From Streptomyces sp. T12 (lineage in GTDB: Bacteria; Actinomycetota; Actinomycetes; Streptomycetales; Streptomycetaceae), in the NCBI RefSeq assembly GCF_028736035.1, contig NZ_CP117866.1, positions 9,899,001-9,963,000 on the forward strand: a stretch of 64,000 nt of DNA, in the 5' to 3' direction. Numbering within the stretch: position 1 is the first letter of the stretch; each line of letters starts with the position of its first letter. Of this stretch, positions 34,455-42,599 are shown one piece after another. The notes under the pieces were generated by a model. That model saw nothing but the letters and a program-made list of their open reading frames with translations. It did no database searches and had not been told where the DNA came from. The position numbers and the translations under genes are program-made.

Positions 34455-35060
34455 ATGGAGGTCAGAGATGTGCACCATGCATACGGTCAACGGAAAGTGC
34501 TGCGAGGAATCCACCTGGACCTCAAGCCCGGTGCCCTCGTCGGAATCGTCGGTGAGAACGGGGCAGGCAAGTCCACCCTGCTGAAAATCCTCTCCGGCGA
34601 ACTGCGCCCGGACTGCGGAACGGTCCGCCATCAGGGCCGCTTCGGCTACTGCCCGCAGGATGTGGTCCTCAATGACGCCCTGACCGTCCACCAGCACCTG
34701 AAGTTCTTCCAGGCCGCGTTCGGCCTGCCCGACCTGCACCATGCCGAGGCGATCATGGAAGAGTTGCGGTTCGCCGAGTACGCCGACGAACGCTCCGGCG
34801 ACCTCAGCGGCGGCACCCGGCAGAAACTCAACCTGACCCTCGCCCTCATGCATGACCCGCAGGTCCTGCTGCTGGACGAGCCCTACCAGGGCTTCGACTG
34901 GAGCACGTACCAGCAGTTCTGGGGCCTCGCGAGCCGCCTGCGCAATGCCGGCCGCTCCGTGCTGGTCGTGTCCCACCTGGCCTACGACATCGAACGCCTC
35001 GATGAACTCTGGCGCCTGGACGGCGGCATCCTCACCCGCGGCACGGCGGTGGCGGCGTGA
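34455..35060 (+). CDS. ABC transporter ATP-binding protein
   Basis: 201 aa, a compact ABC ATPase: Walker A GENGAGKSTLLK, Q-loop YCPQDVVL, signature LSGGTRQKLNL, Walker B VLLLDEPYQGFDW and switch His in VVSHLAYD. It has only the core domain, as in ABC-2-type exporters. The stop overlaps the start of the permease (GTGA at 35057). It presumably powers export of the isoprenoid product or supplies self-resistance. Confidence 0.93.
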   Translation: MEVRDVHHAYGQRKVLRGIHLDLKPGALVGIVGENGAGKSTLLKILSGELRPDCGTVRHQGRFGYCPQDVVLNDALTVHQHLKFFQAAFGLPDLHHAEAIMEELRFAEYADERSGDLSGGTRQKLNLTLALMHDPQVLLLDEPYQGFDWSTYQQFWGLASRLRNAGRSVLVVSHLAYDIERLDELWRLDGGILTRGTAVAA

Positions 35061-35890
35061 AACGGCACCTCGCTCTTTACACCACCGCCACCCGCTACGA
35101 CCTGATCGAGCACGCCCGCAACACCTTCGCCATGCTCCTGGTCGCCCTGTACGTCCCCGTCTGGGTCAGCCTTGCCTACCTCGTCATTCCTGACAAACCC
35201 GTCCCGTTCCGGCTGAATGCCACGGGCGAGCGGCTGGCCCCGGCAGGCAACCTGCTCACCCAGATCACCGGTGCCCTCAACGCTGTCACGCTCATCACCG
35301 GCTTCATGATGTTCGCAGCCACCTTCAACAGCGGCCGCTTCGACCGGCGCCTGGCCCTTGCGGGCTACCCGCGCACTCACCTGGTCCTCGCCAAGACGAC
35401 CTCCCTGGCCCTCGTCTCCGCAGCCGTCGCCACCTACGCCACCGCCGTCATCTGCGCCGCGTGGTCCCCTGAACAGCCCGTCCAACTCGCCACTGCCCTC
35501 TTCGGAGCCGCCCTCACCTACGGTGCCCTCGGAGTCGTCTACGGCTCCCTGCTGCGCCGCGAAGTAGAGGGCATGTTCCTGATGATCATGACCAGTGTCG
35601 TCGACGTGGCCCTGCAGAACCCCATGGCCAGCTCAGGAGCCGACAGCCCCTTCATCCGCCTGCTGCCCTCCTACGGCGCCATGCAGACCGCCACGGCCGC
35701 CGGCTTCTCCACCATCGCCGCCCCCGCCTACCTCGGCGTCCAGATCCTGTGGTTCGCCGCAGCCGCTCTGGTCAGTCTTCTCACCTTCCATCACCGCACC
35801 CGCAACACCCTCCCGCCCGTCGACGGCCTTCCATCCGGCCTACCGCGCCGCAACCAACCACAACCGTCGCAACCCCACGCCCCGCACTGA
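35057..35890 (+). CDS. ABC-2-type transporter permease
   Basis: 277 aa with six hydrophobic segments: FAMLLVALYVPVWVSLAYLV, LNAVTLITGFMMFAATF, LALVSAAVATYATAVICA, LFGAALTYGALGVVYGSLL, an internal MFLMIMTSVVDVAL and a final AYLGVQILWFAAAALVSLL. The C-terminus is Pro/Gln-rich. The GTG start overlaps the ATPase stop, so the two proteins are made together. Coupling to the prenyl synthase genes suggests the transporter handles a lipid-like product. Confidence 0.85.
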   Translation: MKRHLALYTTATRYDLIEHARNTFAMLLVALYVPVWVSLAYLVIPDKPVPFRLNATGERLAPAGNLLTQITGALNAVTLITGFMMFAATFNSGRFDRRLALAGYPRTHLVLAKTTSLALVSAAVATYATAVICAAWSPEQPVQLATALFGAALTYGALGVVYGSLLRREVEGMFLMIMTSVVDVALQNPMASSGADSPFIRLLPSYGAMQTATAAGFSTIAAPAYLGVQILWFAAAALVSLLTFHHRTRNTLPPVDGLPSGLPRRNQPQPSQPHAPH

Positions 35891-36112
35891 ACAGCAGCAT
35901 TGCCATGCCGTACCCGGCCGGGATCAACTCCTGGCATGTCGCCCACACATCCGGCCCTGCCAGCCTCATCCAGGTCGGCGTGGCGTCAGGCCGAGGCGTG
36001 GGCACCGCGGCTATCGGAACCGCCTTCGAGAGTTCCGCGGGTGCGCGGCCGGATCGAGCCTCCGACGCCCGCTGCTGCGCGGATGCCGTACCCGCGCGGC
36101 ACGCGCGGTCCT

Positions 36113-36955
36113 CTATCCGAGCGTGAGCATCGCCTCGGTGACCTCGCCGACCGCCGCATCGGGGATCGCGGTGGCGGCCGTCTTGAGGACGAGCAGCCGT
36201 GCCCCGGGGATCTCGCGCGCGATCGCCTCGCCGTTGCCGACGGGGAAGAACCGGTCGCGGCGGCCGTGGACGACGAGCGTGGGGACCTCGATCTCGGGCA
36301 GGCGCTCGCGCCAGCGGGGTTTGCAGTCGAGCCTGGAGAACACCATGCCCATCTGGTTGGCCATCTGGACCGGGGGTGCGGTGTCGGGCGTGCGGTCCCA
36401 GATGCGCGCAGCGATTGCGCGCGCGGCGACGGGGTCGTCGCCGCGGATCTCCGCGCCGGCGGCGGCGAACTCCGCAACCGCCTCGCGGTCGGTCCAGTCG
36501 GGCATCGGACGCGCGAAGAGCCGGCTCATCGTCGCCTGGTCATGGTCGGGGAGGTCATCGTCGGGCGGGCCAGGGGCAACCGCGCGGGTGCCCACCAGGG
36601 TGAGCGCCGAGAACGCGCCCGGATGGTCGAGCACGGCCACCTGGGCGACCATTCCACCGACGCCGATCCCCGCGAGGTGCGCGGGCCCGCCGCCGAGCGC
36701 GTCGGCAAGGGCCGCCGCGTCGGCGGCGAGGTCGCGCAGGGTGTAGGCGGGCGCTTCCGGATCCGTGGTCGTCGACTCCCCGCTGTCGCGCAGGTCGTAG
36801 CGCACCACGCGGCGTCCGCCGGCGGCGAGGCGCTCGCACAGCGCGTCGGGCCAGGAGAGCATCGTCGTCCCGCCCGCGAGCAGGACGAGTGGTGCGTCGT
36901 CGTCACCGAACGACTCGATGCCCAAGGCGATCTCATTGGCGTTGACGGTGGTCAT
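36113..36955 (-). CDS. Alpha/beta-hydrolase-fold protein, catalytic triad apparently lost
   Basis: 280 aa. Fold landmarks are clear: PLVLLAGGTTMLSWPDALCE, RVVRYDLRDSGESTTTDPEA, ALADALGGGPAHLAGIGVGG, VPTLVVHGRRDRFFPVGNGE. The nucleophile elbow reads GIGVGG, with Gly where GxSxG has Ser. The C-terminal His position reads LKTAATAIPDAA, where relatives have GHxLP. The charge-relay Asp (GRRDRFFP) remains. It may be a binding protein or inactive relative rather than an esterase. It lies 4 bp from the reductase gene upstream and is probably co-transcribed with it. Confidence 0.8.
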   Translation of the reverse strand: MTTVNANEIALGIESFGDDDAPLVLLAGGTTMLSWPDALCERLAAGGRRVVRYDLRDSGESTTTDPEAPAYTLRDLAADAAALADALGGGPAHLAGIGVGGMVAQVAVLDHPGAFSALTLVGTRAVAPGPPDDDLPDHDQATMSRLFARPMPDWTDREAVAEFAAAGAEIRGDDPVAARAIAARIWDRTPDTAPPVQMANQMGMVFSRLDCKPRWRERLPEIEVPTLVVHGRRDRFFPVGNGEAIAREIPGARLLVLKTAATAIPDAAVGEVTEAMLTLG

Positions 36956-36959
36956 CGGA

Positions 36960-37577
36960 TCACCCCAGGACGTCGTAGGTCAGGTGCGTCGCGGTCGATG
37001 TCGGGGTCACGCTCCGTTGCACCAGCGTGCGTGGTGCTCCGCCGGTGAACAGTGGTGTCCCGGCGCCCAGCACGATGGGCGCGAGGTGCAGCGTCAGCGC
37101 GTCGACCAGCCCGGCGTCGAGCGCCGAGCCGACCGTGGCGCCGCCGCCCATGAGGATGACGTCGAGGTCCTTGCCGCTGTCCGACGACGCCACCTCGGCT
37201 CGCTCGCGCGCGGCGGTGACGGCGTCGAGCAGACCGGTGGTGACGAACGTCCAGTCGAGGTTGGTCGTCCGCACCGACTCTGGCGGCGAGCTCGTCACGA
37301 CGACGAACGCGGGCTTGCCGACCTCGCCGGCGCCGTAGCCGACGTTGTCGTCCCAGCCTTTCGGCCCGTCGACCACGTCGAAGAGCCGGCGGCCGAGGAC
37401 GACGGCGCCCGAGCGGGCGGTCGCCTCGCGCAGGACCCGGCGGTCGTCGGGGTCCTCGGAAAACGCCCACGTGTGCAGGGCCTCACCGCCGGTGCCCAGA
37501 CCGTTGTCCGGGCTGGGGTCGGGTCCGGTGACGAAGCCGTCGAGAGAGACCGAGATGTCAGCGATAATTCGAGTCAT
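36960..37577 (-). CDS. RibD C-terminal/DHFR-like reductase
   Basis: 205 aa. MTRIIADISVSLDGFVTGPD is the typical start of the RibD_C/DHFR-like group. VVLGRRLFDVVDGPKGW, a strand TFVTTGLLDAVTAARERA, and LMGGGATVGSALDAGLVDAL plus LAPIVLGAGTPLF complete the NADPH-binding fold. These stand-alone proteins are annotated as dihydrofolate-reductase-like but their substrates are unknown. It precedes the hydrolase-fold gene on the same strand. Confidence 0.88.
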   Translation of the reverse strand: MTRIIADISVSLDGFVTGPDPSPDNGLGTGGEALHTWAFSEDPDDRRVLREATARSGAVVLGRRLFDVVDGPKGWDDNVGYGAGEVGKPAFVVVTSSPPESVRTTNLDWTFVTTGLLDAVTAARERAEVASSDSGKDLDVILMGGGATVGSALDAGLVDALTLHLAPIVLGAGTPLFTGGAPRTLVQRSVTPTSTATHLTYDVLG

Positions 37578-38176
37578 GCCAGGGCAGACCCGATCCGCCG
37601 CCCAAACTCATCGCTCACGCTGTTCTGGCCGCCATCCGTGAAGGCTCAGCCTGTCGCCGGGCCCGACAGCCTTCGACGACAGCGTTCCATGCTGTTCAGA
37701 CGGTGGTCGGCGGCGGCCCGGCGTGGACGCGGGCCGTCCTTATGGCGTAGTCGTCACGGAAACGCGGTCACAACCACGAGACTCGCTGATGTACCACGGC
37801 CCGTCCGTCGCCATGACAGTCATTGAAGGGGAAAACCTGCCGTGCATGCGGGCGAACTACCTCACGGGCGATGCCCCCGCGTACCCGTCCGAGTTCGACC
37901 GGCTCCTCAAGGGCGCGGACCCGCAGCTTCACCCAGCACGACTGGGGCGAGGGCTGATGCCCTCGCCCCAGTCCAAGACGCGTTCCCGGAAACACCGCCC
38001 TGCGCAGTCTGTTCGGGTCCTGTCCGAAGGACGCAGCAGGTCACAGCGCCGGACGTGCTCCCAGCGTTGCCGCACGCTGATCCAGACCGGAACCGACTCG
38101 TACCGGTTCCAGGCCACCGAGGACGAACGCGGCACCAAGAACGCCCGGTGAGTTTGTCCTCGAACGTCCGGGCCGG
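37578..38176. other. Intergenic with small remnants
   Basis: No intact gene. Around 37985-38151 the plus strand encodes CAVCSGPV in one frame and RTCSQRCRTLIQTG in another, as in a broken zinc-finger-like protein. Upstream pieces (MYHGPSVAMTVIEGENLPCM) are unrecognised. Confidence 0.35.
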
Positions 38177-38977
38177 TCAGTTCAGCAGGGCAGCCGTGAA
38201 CGTCTTGCGGTGGTCCACCAGCCAGGTCTGCATGCGGTCCCAGCGTTCCCATCCACCACGCTCGGCCAACGCCTGGAGATAGACGGGGTCACCGTCGGCC
38301 ACACGGCGGGCGACGAAGGCCCGGCAGACCTCCGTGGCCTGCTCGATGACGCCGGGCAACTCGGCGCGGTCCCGCGCTGAGAGGCCGTAGCTGTCGGCAA
38401 GGATCCGCAGCCGTGCGGCCGCATCCAGCCCGGGGGGATGGAGAGCGGCCGCGGTCCCGGGATCGAGCATGGGCACCCAATAGCGGGCGGTCATGGCGAT
38501 GTCCCAGAGGGCACGGCCCGGGGCCGCCAAGTCGAAATCGATCAGGGCCGCGGCACGACCGTCGCGGAAGACGACATTTTCCGGGCACACATCGTTGTGG
38601 CACAACATCGTTCCCCCCTCCGGGTCGGCAAGGTCCGGGGGCCACCCGGCACGGGTGTCGACCGCGACGGCCGCGCTGGTCTCATGCAGACGCCGCAGCA
38701 GGCTCCCCACCGATTCGAGGGCAGAGCTCGTCATCGCCCAGTCCGGGAACGGCGGCAGAGCCACGTCGCCAGGGATGAAAGTCAGCTGCTCACGGCCATC
38801 CGCGGTGAGACCGGCAGGGGCCGGCGCCGCGTCGAAGCCGTGCTCGTTCAGCGCAAGGAGATAGGCATGCAGGGCGCGCGCGTTGCGCGGTGCCGGTCGC
38901 TCCACCAACTCCCCCCGGCGGAAGACCGCCCCCGCGTTCACCATCCCGCCGACCAGGGCCTCGTCTTCAGCCGTCAT
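38177..38977 (-). CDS. Aminoglycoside phosphotransferase-like kinase
   Basis: 266 aa. The catalytic loop reads MLCHNDVCPENVVFRDG (HxDxxxxN) and the metal-binding segment AALIDFDLAAPGRALWDIA. The N-lobe is short (VERPAPRNARALHAYLLALN). The family phosphorylates small molecules such as aminoglycosides, choline or sugars; the substrate cannot be inferred. The ATG at 38977 was chosen because the longer open frame upstream overlaps the SUMF1 gene and is not coding-like. The SUMF1-domain gene is 190 bp upstream on the same strand. Confidence 0.85.
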   Translation of the reverse strand: MTAEDEALVGGMVNAGAVFRRGELVERPAPRNARALHAYLLALNEHGFDAAPAPAGLTADGREQLTFIPGDVALPPFPDWAMTSSALESVGSLLRRLHETSAAVAVDTRAGWPPDLADPEGGTMLCHNDVCPENVVFRDGRAAALIDFDLAAPGRALWDIAMTARYWVPMLDPGTAAALHPPGLDAAARLRILADSYGLSARDRAELPGVIEQATEVCRAFVARRVADGDPVYLQALAERGGWERWDRMQTWLVDHRKTFTAALLN

Positions 38978-39167
38978 GAGGATCACGCTATCGCCAGGTC
39001 GACCCCGCGCGGTCCGGGCCGCAAACTCGGCACAGACAAGCGCCCAAGGCTCACACGCAAGATCGGGGCCACCCAAGCCATGCCTGCAGGGACACAGCCC
39101 AGGGGCCACGGGAACCCCCAATCTGACCCCTCCCGGCGGCCGCGCCGGCCTTCGCACGCGACGTAGA

Positions 39168-39842
39168 TCAGCGCACGACGGAACGCGCGACGCGGAATCC
39201 CACGTCGTCGACCTGGAAAGTCGGGTGGCTGCGGCGCCGCGCGGAGGCCCGGCAACTCCAGTGCTCATCGAACCAACCACCGCCACGGAGCACCCGGTAC
39301 GCGCCATAGACCTCGGCGTCGTAGACGTCCCAGCACCAGTCCCAGACGTTGCCGAGCATGTCGTAGAGCCCCCACGAGTTGGGGCGTTTGCCGCCCACCT
39401 CGTGGATGCGCTCGTGCGAGTTACCGCGGTACCAGCCGATCTCGTCGAGCTCCCCGTAGCGCGGCCCGGTCGTCCCGGCACGGCAGGCGTGCTCCCACTC
39501 GGCTTCGGTCGGCAGTCGATACCCGTCGGCGGACGCGTCCCACTCGATGTCTTCGGCCTCGGCACGGAAGTGGTACGCGGGCGTGAGGCCGGCGCACTGG
39601 GACAGGGCGTTGCAGAACCGCGCCGCGTCCCACCAGGAGACGCACTCGACGGGCAACTGGTCCCCAGGGGTGGTACTCGGCCGCTGGCCTGTGATCTGTG
39701 TGTACAACGCCTGGGTGACCGGGGATGCCGCGAGCTGGTAGGGCGCAAGTTCGACCGACCAACTGCGCTGTGTCCGCCGGTCCGACAGCGTCACCTGCCC
39801 CGGTGGGATGGCGATCATCTCGTTCCCCATCATCACGTCCAT
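39168..39842 (-). CDS. SUMF1/formylglycine-generating-enzyme-like protein
   Basis: 224 aa. The fold is clear: NEMIAIPPGQVTLSDRRTQR, SPVTQALYTQITGQRPSTTP, LPVECVSWWDAARFCNALSQ, GYRLPTEAEWEHACRAGTTG, NSWGLYDMLGNVWDWCWDVY and YRVLRGGGWFDEHWSCRASA. Real FGE has two Cys in this last motif; here only the second remains and the first is Asp. It is therefore more likely a SUMF1-fold relative (as in EgtB or kinase-linked proteins) than a sulfatase activator. No sulfatase gene lies nearby. Confidence 0.85.
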   Translation of the reverse strand: MDVMMGNEMIAIPPGQVTLSDRRTQRSWSVELAPYQLAASPVTQALYTQITGQRPSTTPGDQLPVECVSWWDAARFCNALSQCAGLTPAYHFRAEAEDIEWDASADGYRLPTEAEWEHACRAGTTGPRYGELDEIGWYRGNSHERIHEVGGKRPNSWGLYDMLGNVWDWCWDVYDAEVYGAYRVLRGGGWFDEHWSCRASARRRSHPTFQVDDVGFRVARSVVR

Positions 39843-40195
39843 GATCAGGAGATCCTAACGAGACCTGTCAGTGCGAAACGACAGAGCCACCAACGGTTGT
39901 CCTTGGCTGACACGAATCTGCAAGTCGTCATCCTTCACTGACACAGACAGCCATCGATCATCCTTCAGCGGCAATCGATCAACGTTCACTTGCACAGGTC
40001 ACTGACGGTCACAAGCGCGTGTGACCTCCAGCGATACGGCCGCCGCGCGAAGATGGCCAAAGACGGCGGGCAGTCCGCTGGTGAGCGGCGGGCACTCAAC
40101 GGTGGTTGGCCATCCTTCTCAGAGGGCGGAATGAGAGGTGATGTCCGTCCTGTCGTCGCCTGAACGTGTGGCTGGCGCCGTGCTGAGGTGGCTGC
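39843..40195. other. Upstream region of the IS5 element
   Basis: About 350 bases without a gene. Three imperfect segments around ATCATCCTTCA (39928-39985) recur, and one copy of the 59-bp repeat lies at 40054-40112. The exact left end of the IS was not found. Confidence 0.4.
40054..40112 (+). repeat. 59-bp dispersed repeat, copy 1
   Basis: Bounded by TGGCCA at both ends, with an internal AGACGGCGGG, CGCTGGTGAGCGG and CACTCAA. The same spacing and landmarks occur at 56267-56325 and 56948-57006. Confidence 0.5.
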
Positions 40196-41026
40196 GTGAG
40201 TGACCGCAAGCCCTACAAGAGCGACTTATCCGACGAACGCTGGGCGCTGGTCGAGCCGGTGATCACCGCATGGAAGGCCCAGCACCCCTCCGTCAGCGGA
40301 CATGAGGGCCGCTACGCGATGCGGGAGATCGTCAACGCGCTGCTCTACCAGTCCCGGACCGGCTGCCAGTGGGAGTACCTTCCGCACGACCTGCCGCCTG
40401 CCGGGGCGGTGAAGTACTACTTCTACACGTGGCGTGACGATGGCACTGACCAGGTCATTCACGACCTGCTGCGCTGGCAGGTCCGCGAGAAGAGGGGCCG
40501 ATTAGCCGACCCCAGCCTGGTGGTGCTCGACACCCAGAGCCTGCACGCAGCGGCCGGGGTGCCGGCCGAGACGACGGGACGCGATGCGGCGAAGAAGGTG
40601 CCGGGACGTAAGCGGGGGCTTGCCGTGGACGTGCTGGGTCTGGTGATCGCCGTGGTGGTGTTGGCCGCCTCCGTCCACGACAACGCCTTCGGCACCGCTC
40701 TGCTCGACAAGGTCGCAGCCGGTAGCGGCCACACCGTGACGAAGGCTCTGGTGGACCAGGGGTTCAAGAAGACCGTCGTGGACCACGGTCAGCGGGTGGG
40801 CATCGACGTCGAAGTCGTCGAGCGCAACCCGGCCGAGACCGGGTTCGTCCCGCAGCCGATCCGCTGGCGGGTGGAGCAGACGAACGGGATCTTGATGCTG
40901 CACCGGCGACTCGTACGCGACTACGAGCACCGACCCGCCTCGGCCGAGTCCCGGGTCTACTGGGCGATAAGCGACGTGATGGCCCGTCGGCTGACCGGCA
41001 GCGCGACCTCCTGGCGCGGCGCATGA
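40196..41026 (+). CDS. IS5-family transposase
   Basis: 276 aa, intact. It starts at a GTG with YKSDLSDERWALVEPVITAW, the N-terminal domain usual in this group, then ALLYQSRTGCQWEYLPHDLP. The catalytic residues of the DDE fold appear in VVLDTQSLHA, ALVDQGFKKT and RVEQTNGILMLHRR. The length fits IS5 elements. The stop overlaps the next ORF (ATGA), which is unusual for single-ORF IS5 elements. The right end of the element is probably at 41466, where identity with a second copy of the tail (46938-47093) stops. Confidence 0.92.
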   Translation: MSDRKPYKSDLSDERWALVEPVITAWKAQHPSVSGHEGRYAMREIVNALLYQSRTGCQWEYLPHDLPPAGAVKYYFYTWRDDGTDQVIHDLLRWQVREKRGRLADPSLVVLDTQSLHAAAGVPAETTGRDAAKKVPGRKRGLAVDVLGLVIAVVVLAASVHDNAFGTALLDKVAAGSGHTVTKALVDQGFKKTVVDHGQRVGIDVEVVERNPAETGFVPQPIRWRVEQTNGILMLHRRLVRDYEHRPASAESRVYWAISDVMARRLTGSATSWRGA

Positions 41027-41451
41027 CCAGCGGGGACCCGACCCTGGGGGCGGTGCTGGTACGTCTGGAGGAGCGCGAGCGGGAGATCGCCGAGCAGGCC
41101 GAAGAGACCCGTGAGCAGATCACGCGGCTCACCGCCGTGCTGGACGAACTCGGCCGGGCCGCCGAGGAAGTGCGGATCACCCGCAAGACGCTGCTGGAAC
41201 TGCCCGACCCCGGCCCGCCCGCGCCGTCGGCGTCCGCCCCGGAGCTGCCGGACGGGGCGGCCTACCAGGAGATCATGGCGGTGTTCGCCCAGGCAGGCGG
41301 TCCGCTACGGGCACGGGGCGTGTGCGAGGCGATGGACCTGGACCCGGCTCCGAACAACATCAACAACGTCCGTTTGAAGCTCAAGCGCCTGACCGGGCGC
41401 AACATCCTGACCGAGCCAGAACCGGGGCTGTTCACCCTGCCACGTCCGTAG
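41023..41451 (+). CDS. IS-encoded passenger protein (coiled coil plus winged-helix-like tail)
   Basis: 142 aa, co-translated with the transposase (ATGA overlap). Residues ~10-60 form a coiled coil (RLEEREREIAEQAEETREQI). A Pro-rich linker follows, then a compact C-terminal domain GAAYQEIMAVFAQAGGPLRA, RGVCEAMDLDPAPNNINNVR, LKLKRLTGRNILTEPEPGLF that looks like a small winged helix. It could regulate transposition or bind the ends. The last 156 bases of its region recur almost unchanged at 46938-47093, showing it belongs to the mobile unit. Confidence 0.8.
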   Translation: MTSGDPTLGAVLVRLEEREREIAEQAEETREQITRLTAVLDELGRAAEEVRITRKTLLELPDPGPPAPSASAPELPDGAAYQEIMAVFAQAGGPLRARGVCEAMDLDPAPNNINNVRLKLKRLTGRNILTEPEPGLFTLPRP

Positions 41452-41460
41452 TCGTCAGGC

Positions 41461-41835
41461 GAGGGCCGGGGCGGATCGGCCGCAGATCACGGCGCATTCG
41501 GGCCTGGTCCGCGATGACATACGCGTCCCGGGCGTCGGTCTTGCCCTCGCCGCGGTAACCGTCGGCGGCCCGGTTCACCAGGCGGCCAGGCAGGTAGAGG
41601 ACCTCCTAGCCGTGGTTGCGCAGGAGGGCGAGCAGCAACGCCGGTTCGCCGCCGGTCATGTCGATCGCCCAGGTCACCGGGCTTCCGTCCGCCAGGGCCA
41701 AGACATCGCCGATGAACGTGAGCAGCTCGGGCTCGTCGTTGGCCGCCGCGACAGCAACGTGGTGCCCTCGGCGTCCAGGGCGAGGCTGTGGTGGTGGCCT
41801 TTGCCGCTGTCGATCCTCGCCCATATTCGACTCAT
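41461..41835 (-). pseudogene. IS110-family transposase, N-terminal remnant
   Basis: From an ATG at 41835 the frames read MSRIWARIDSGKGHHHSLAL, then NDEPELLTFIGDVLALADGS, VTWAIDMTGGEPALLLALLR, an in-frame TAG, EVLYLPGRLVNRAADGYRGE and GKTDARDAYVIADQARMRRD. These are the first ~125 residues of the DEDD transposase of IS110 elements, with its first Asp. A frameshift, a stop codon and truncation by the IS5 element at ~41466 inactivate it. Confidence 0.75.
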
Positions 41836-42521
41836 TGCGCTCCTGACGTGCGTGTTCGTGATGTTCTTGCCACGGACCACCTCGCCGGTATTGCTCTACG
41901 CAGCGACTGTCTCGCACTTCCTAATCGGCGGCCGAGTCGTCGGGGGGCGCCGGGCGGCGAAGCATCTAAAGCCACAAGCGGCAGCCCTCTGATAGCCACA
42001 CCCTGCACCCCTGGGCGTCCCCACCCTACGAATGGGGGGGACCGACCCGTCCAAGAACGTAGAGCCCTCTGACACCGGCGGAGGCCGGCGCTCTGCTTGC
42101 GGCGGGCCTGGCCCCGACGAGCGCCTCGCCTCGGGGTCGGCGCGGTGATCTCTCCGAGGACCAGGAGCCGGTTCCCGGGCCGCTTCGGGTCCGGCCCATG
42201 GTCGCACCTTGTGCTCGGCGCTACTTGCGCGGCTGACCGGTCCTTCTGTGCGTCGTACGGCGCACTCGGACCGTCGGCCGTTCTTCGCCGACAGCACCGA
42301 CCGGCCTGTGGGCCGACAGCGTTCGGTCGCACGCGCGTCGCGACGTCCGCCAAGGACATGGCGGCCCTGTCTCCGAGGGGCACGCCGGCCCCGCTGTTCC
42401 GCCGGGCATCGTCCCTTTCGCCTCCCAGTCGGTCGGTGCGGCGCTGAAGTAGGGCGTGGCTCAGGACCCAGCGGAGACGTGACGGGTTCGTTGCCGTCGA
42501 TTTGCTTTACAGCCCCGCAAC
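41836..42521. other. Intergenic, no supported gene
   Basis: About 690 bases between the IS110 scrap and the TetR-type operator region. Open frames are Arg/Pro-rich background. It may contain further IS debris that I cannot identify. Confidence 0.4.
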
Positions 42522-42557
42522 GTTGGATTAACTTCCAACATTGGAAGCAGTTCCAAC
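42522..42557. promoter_or_regulatory. Operator-like array of GTTGGA/TCCAAC half-sites
   Basis: Within 36 bases there are GTTGGA (42522), TTCCAAC (42533), TTGGAA (42541) and TTCCAAC (42551). TTCCAA and TTGGAA form an inverted repeat with a CA spacer (42533-42546). It ends 43 bases before the first gene of the hydrolase-SDR-SDR operon, whose downstream neighbour is a TetR regulator, the expected binding protein. Confidence 0.6.
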
Positions 42558-42599
42558 TCTCCGCGAGCCCCACGATGCGAGCGGTGTTACGGAGGTCCG

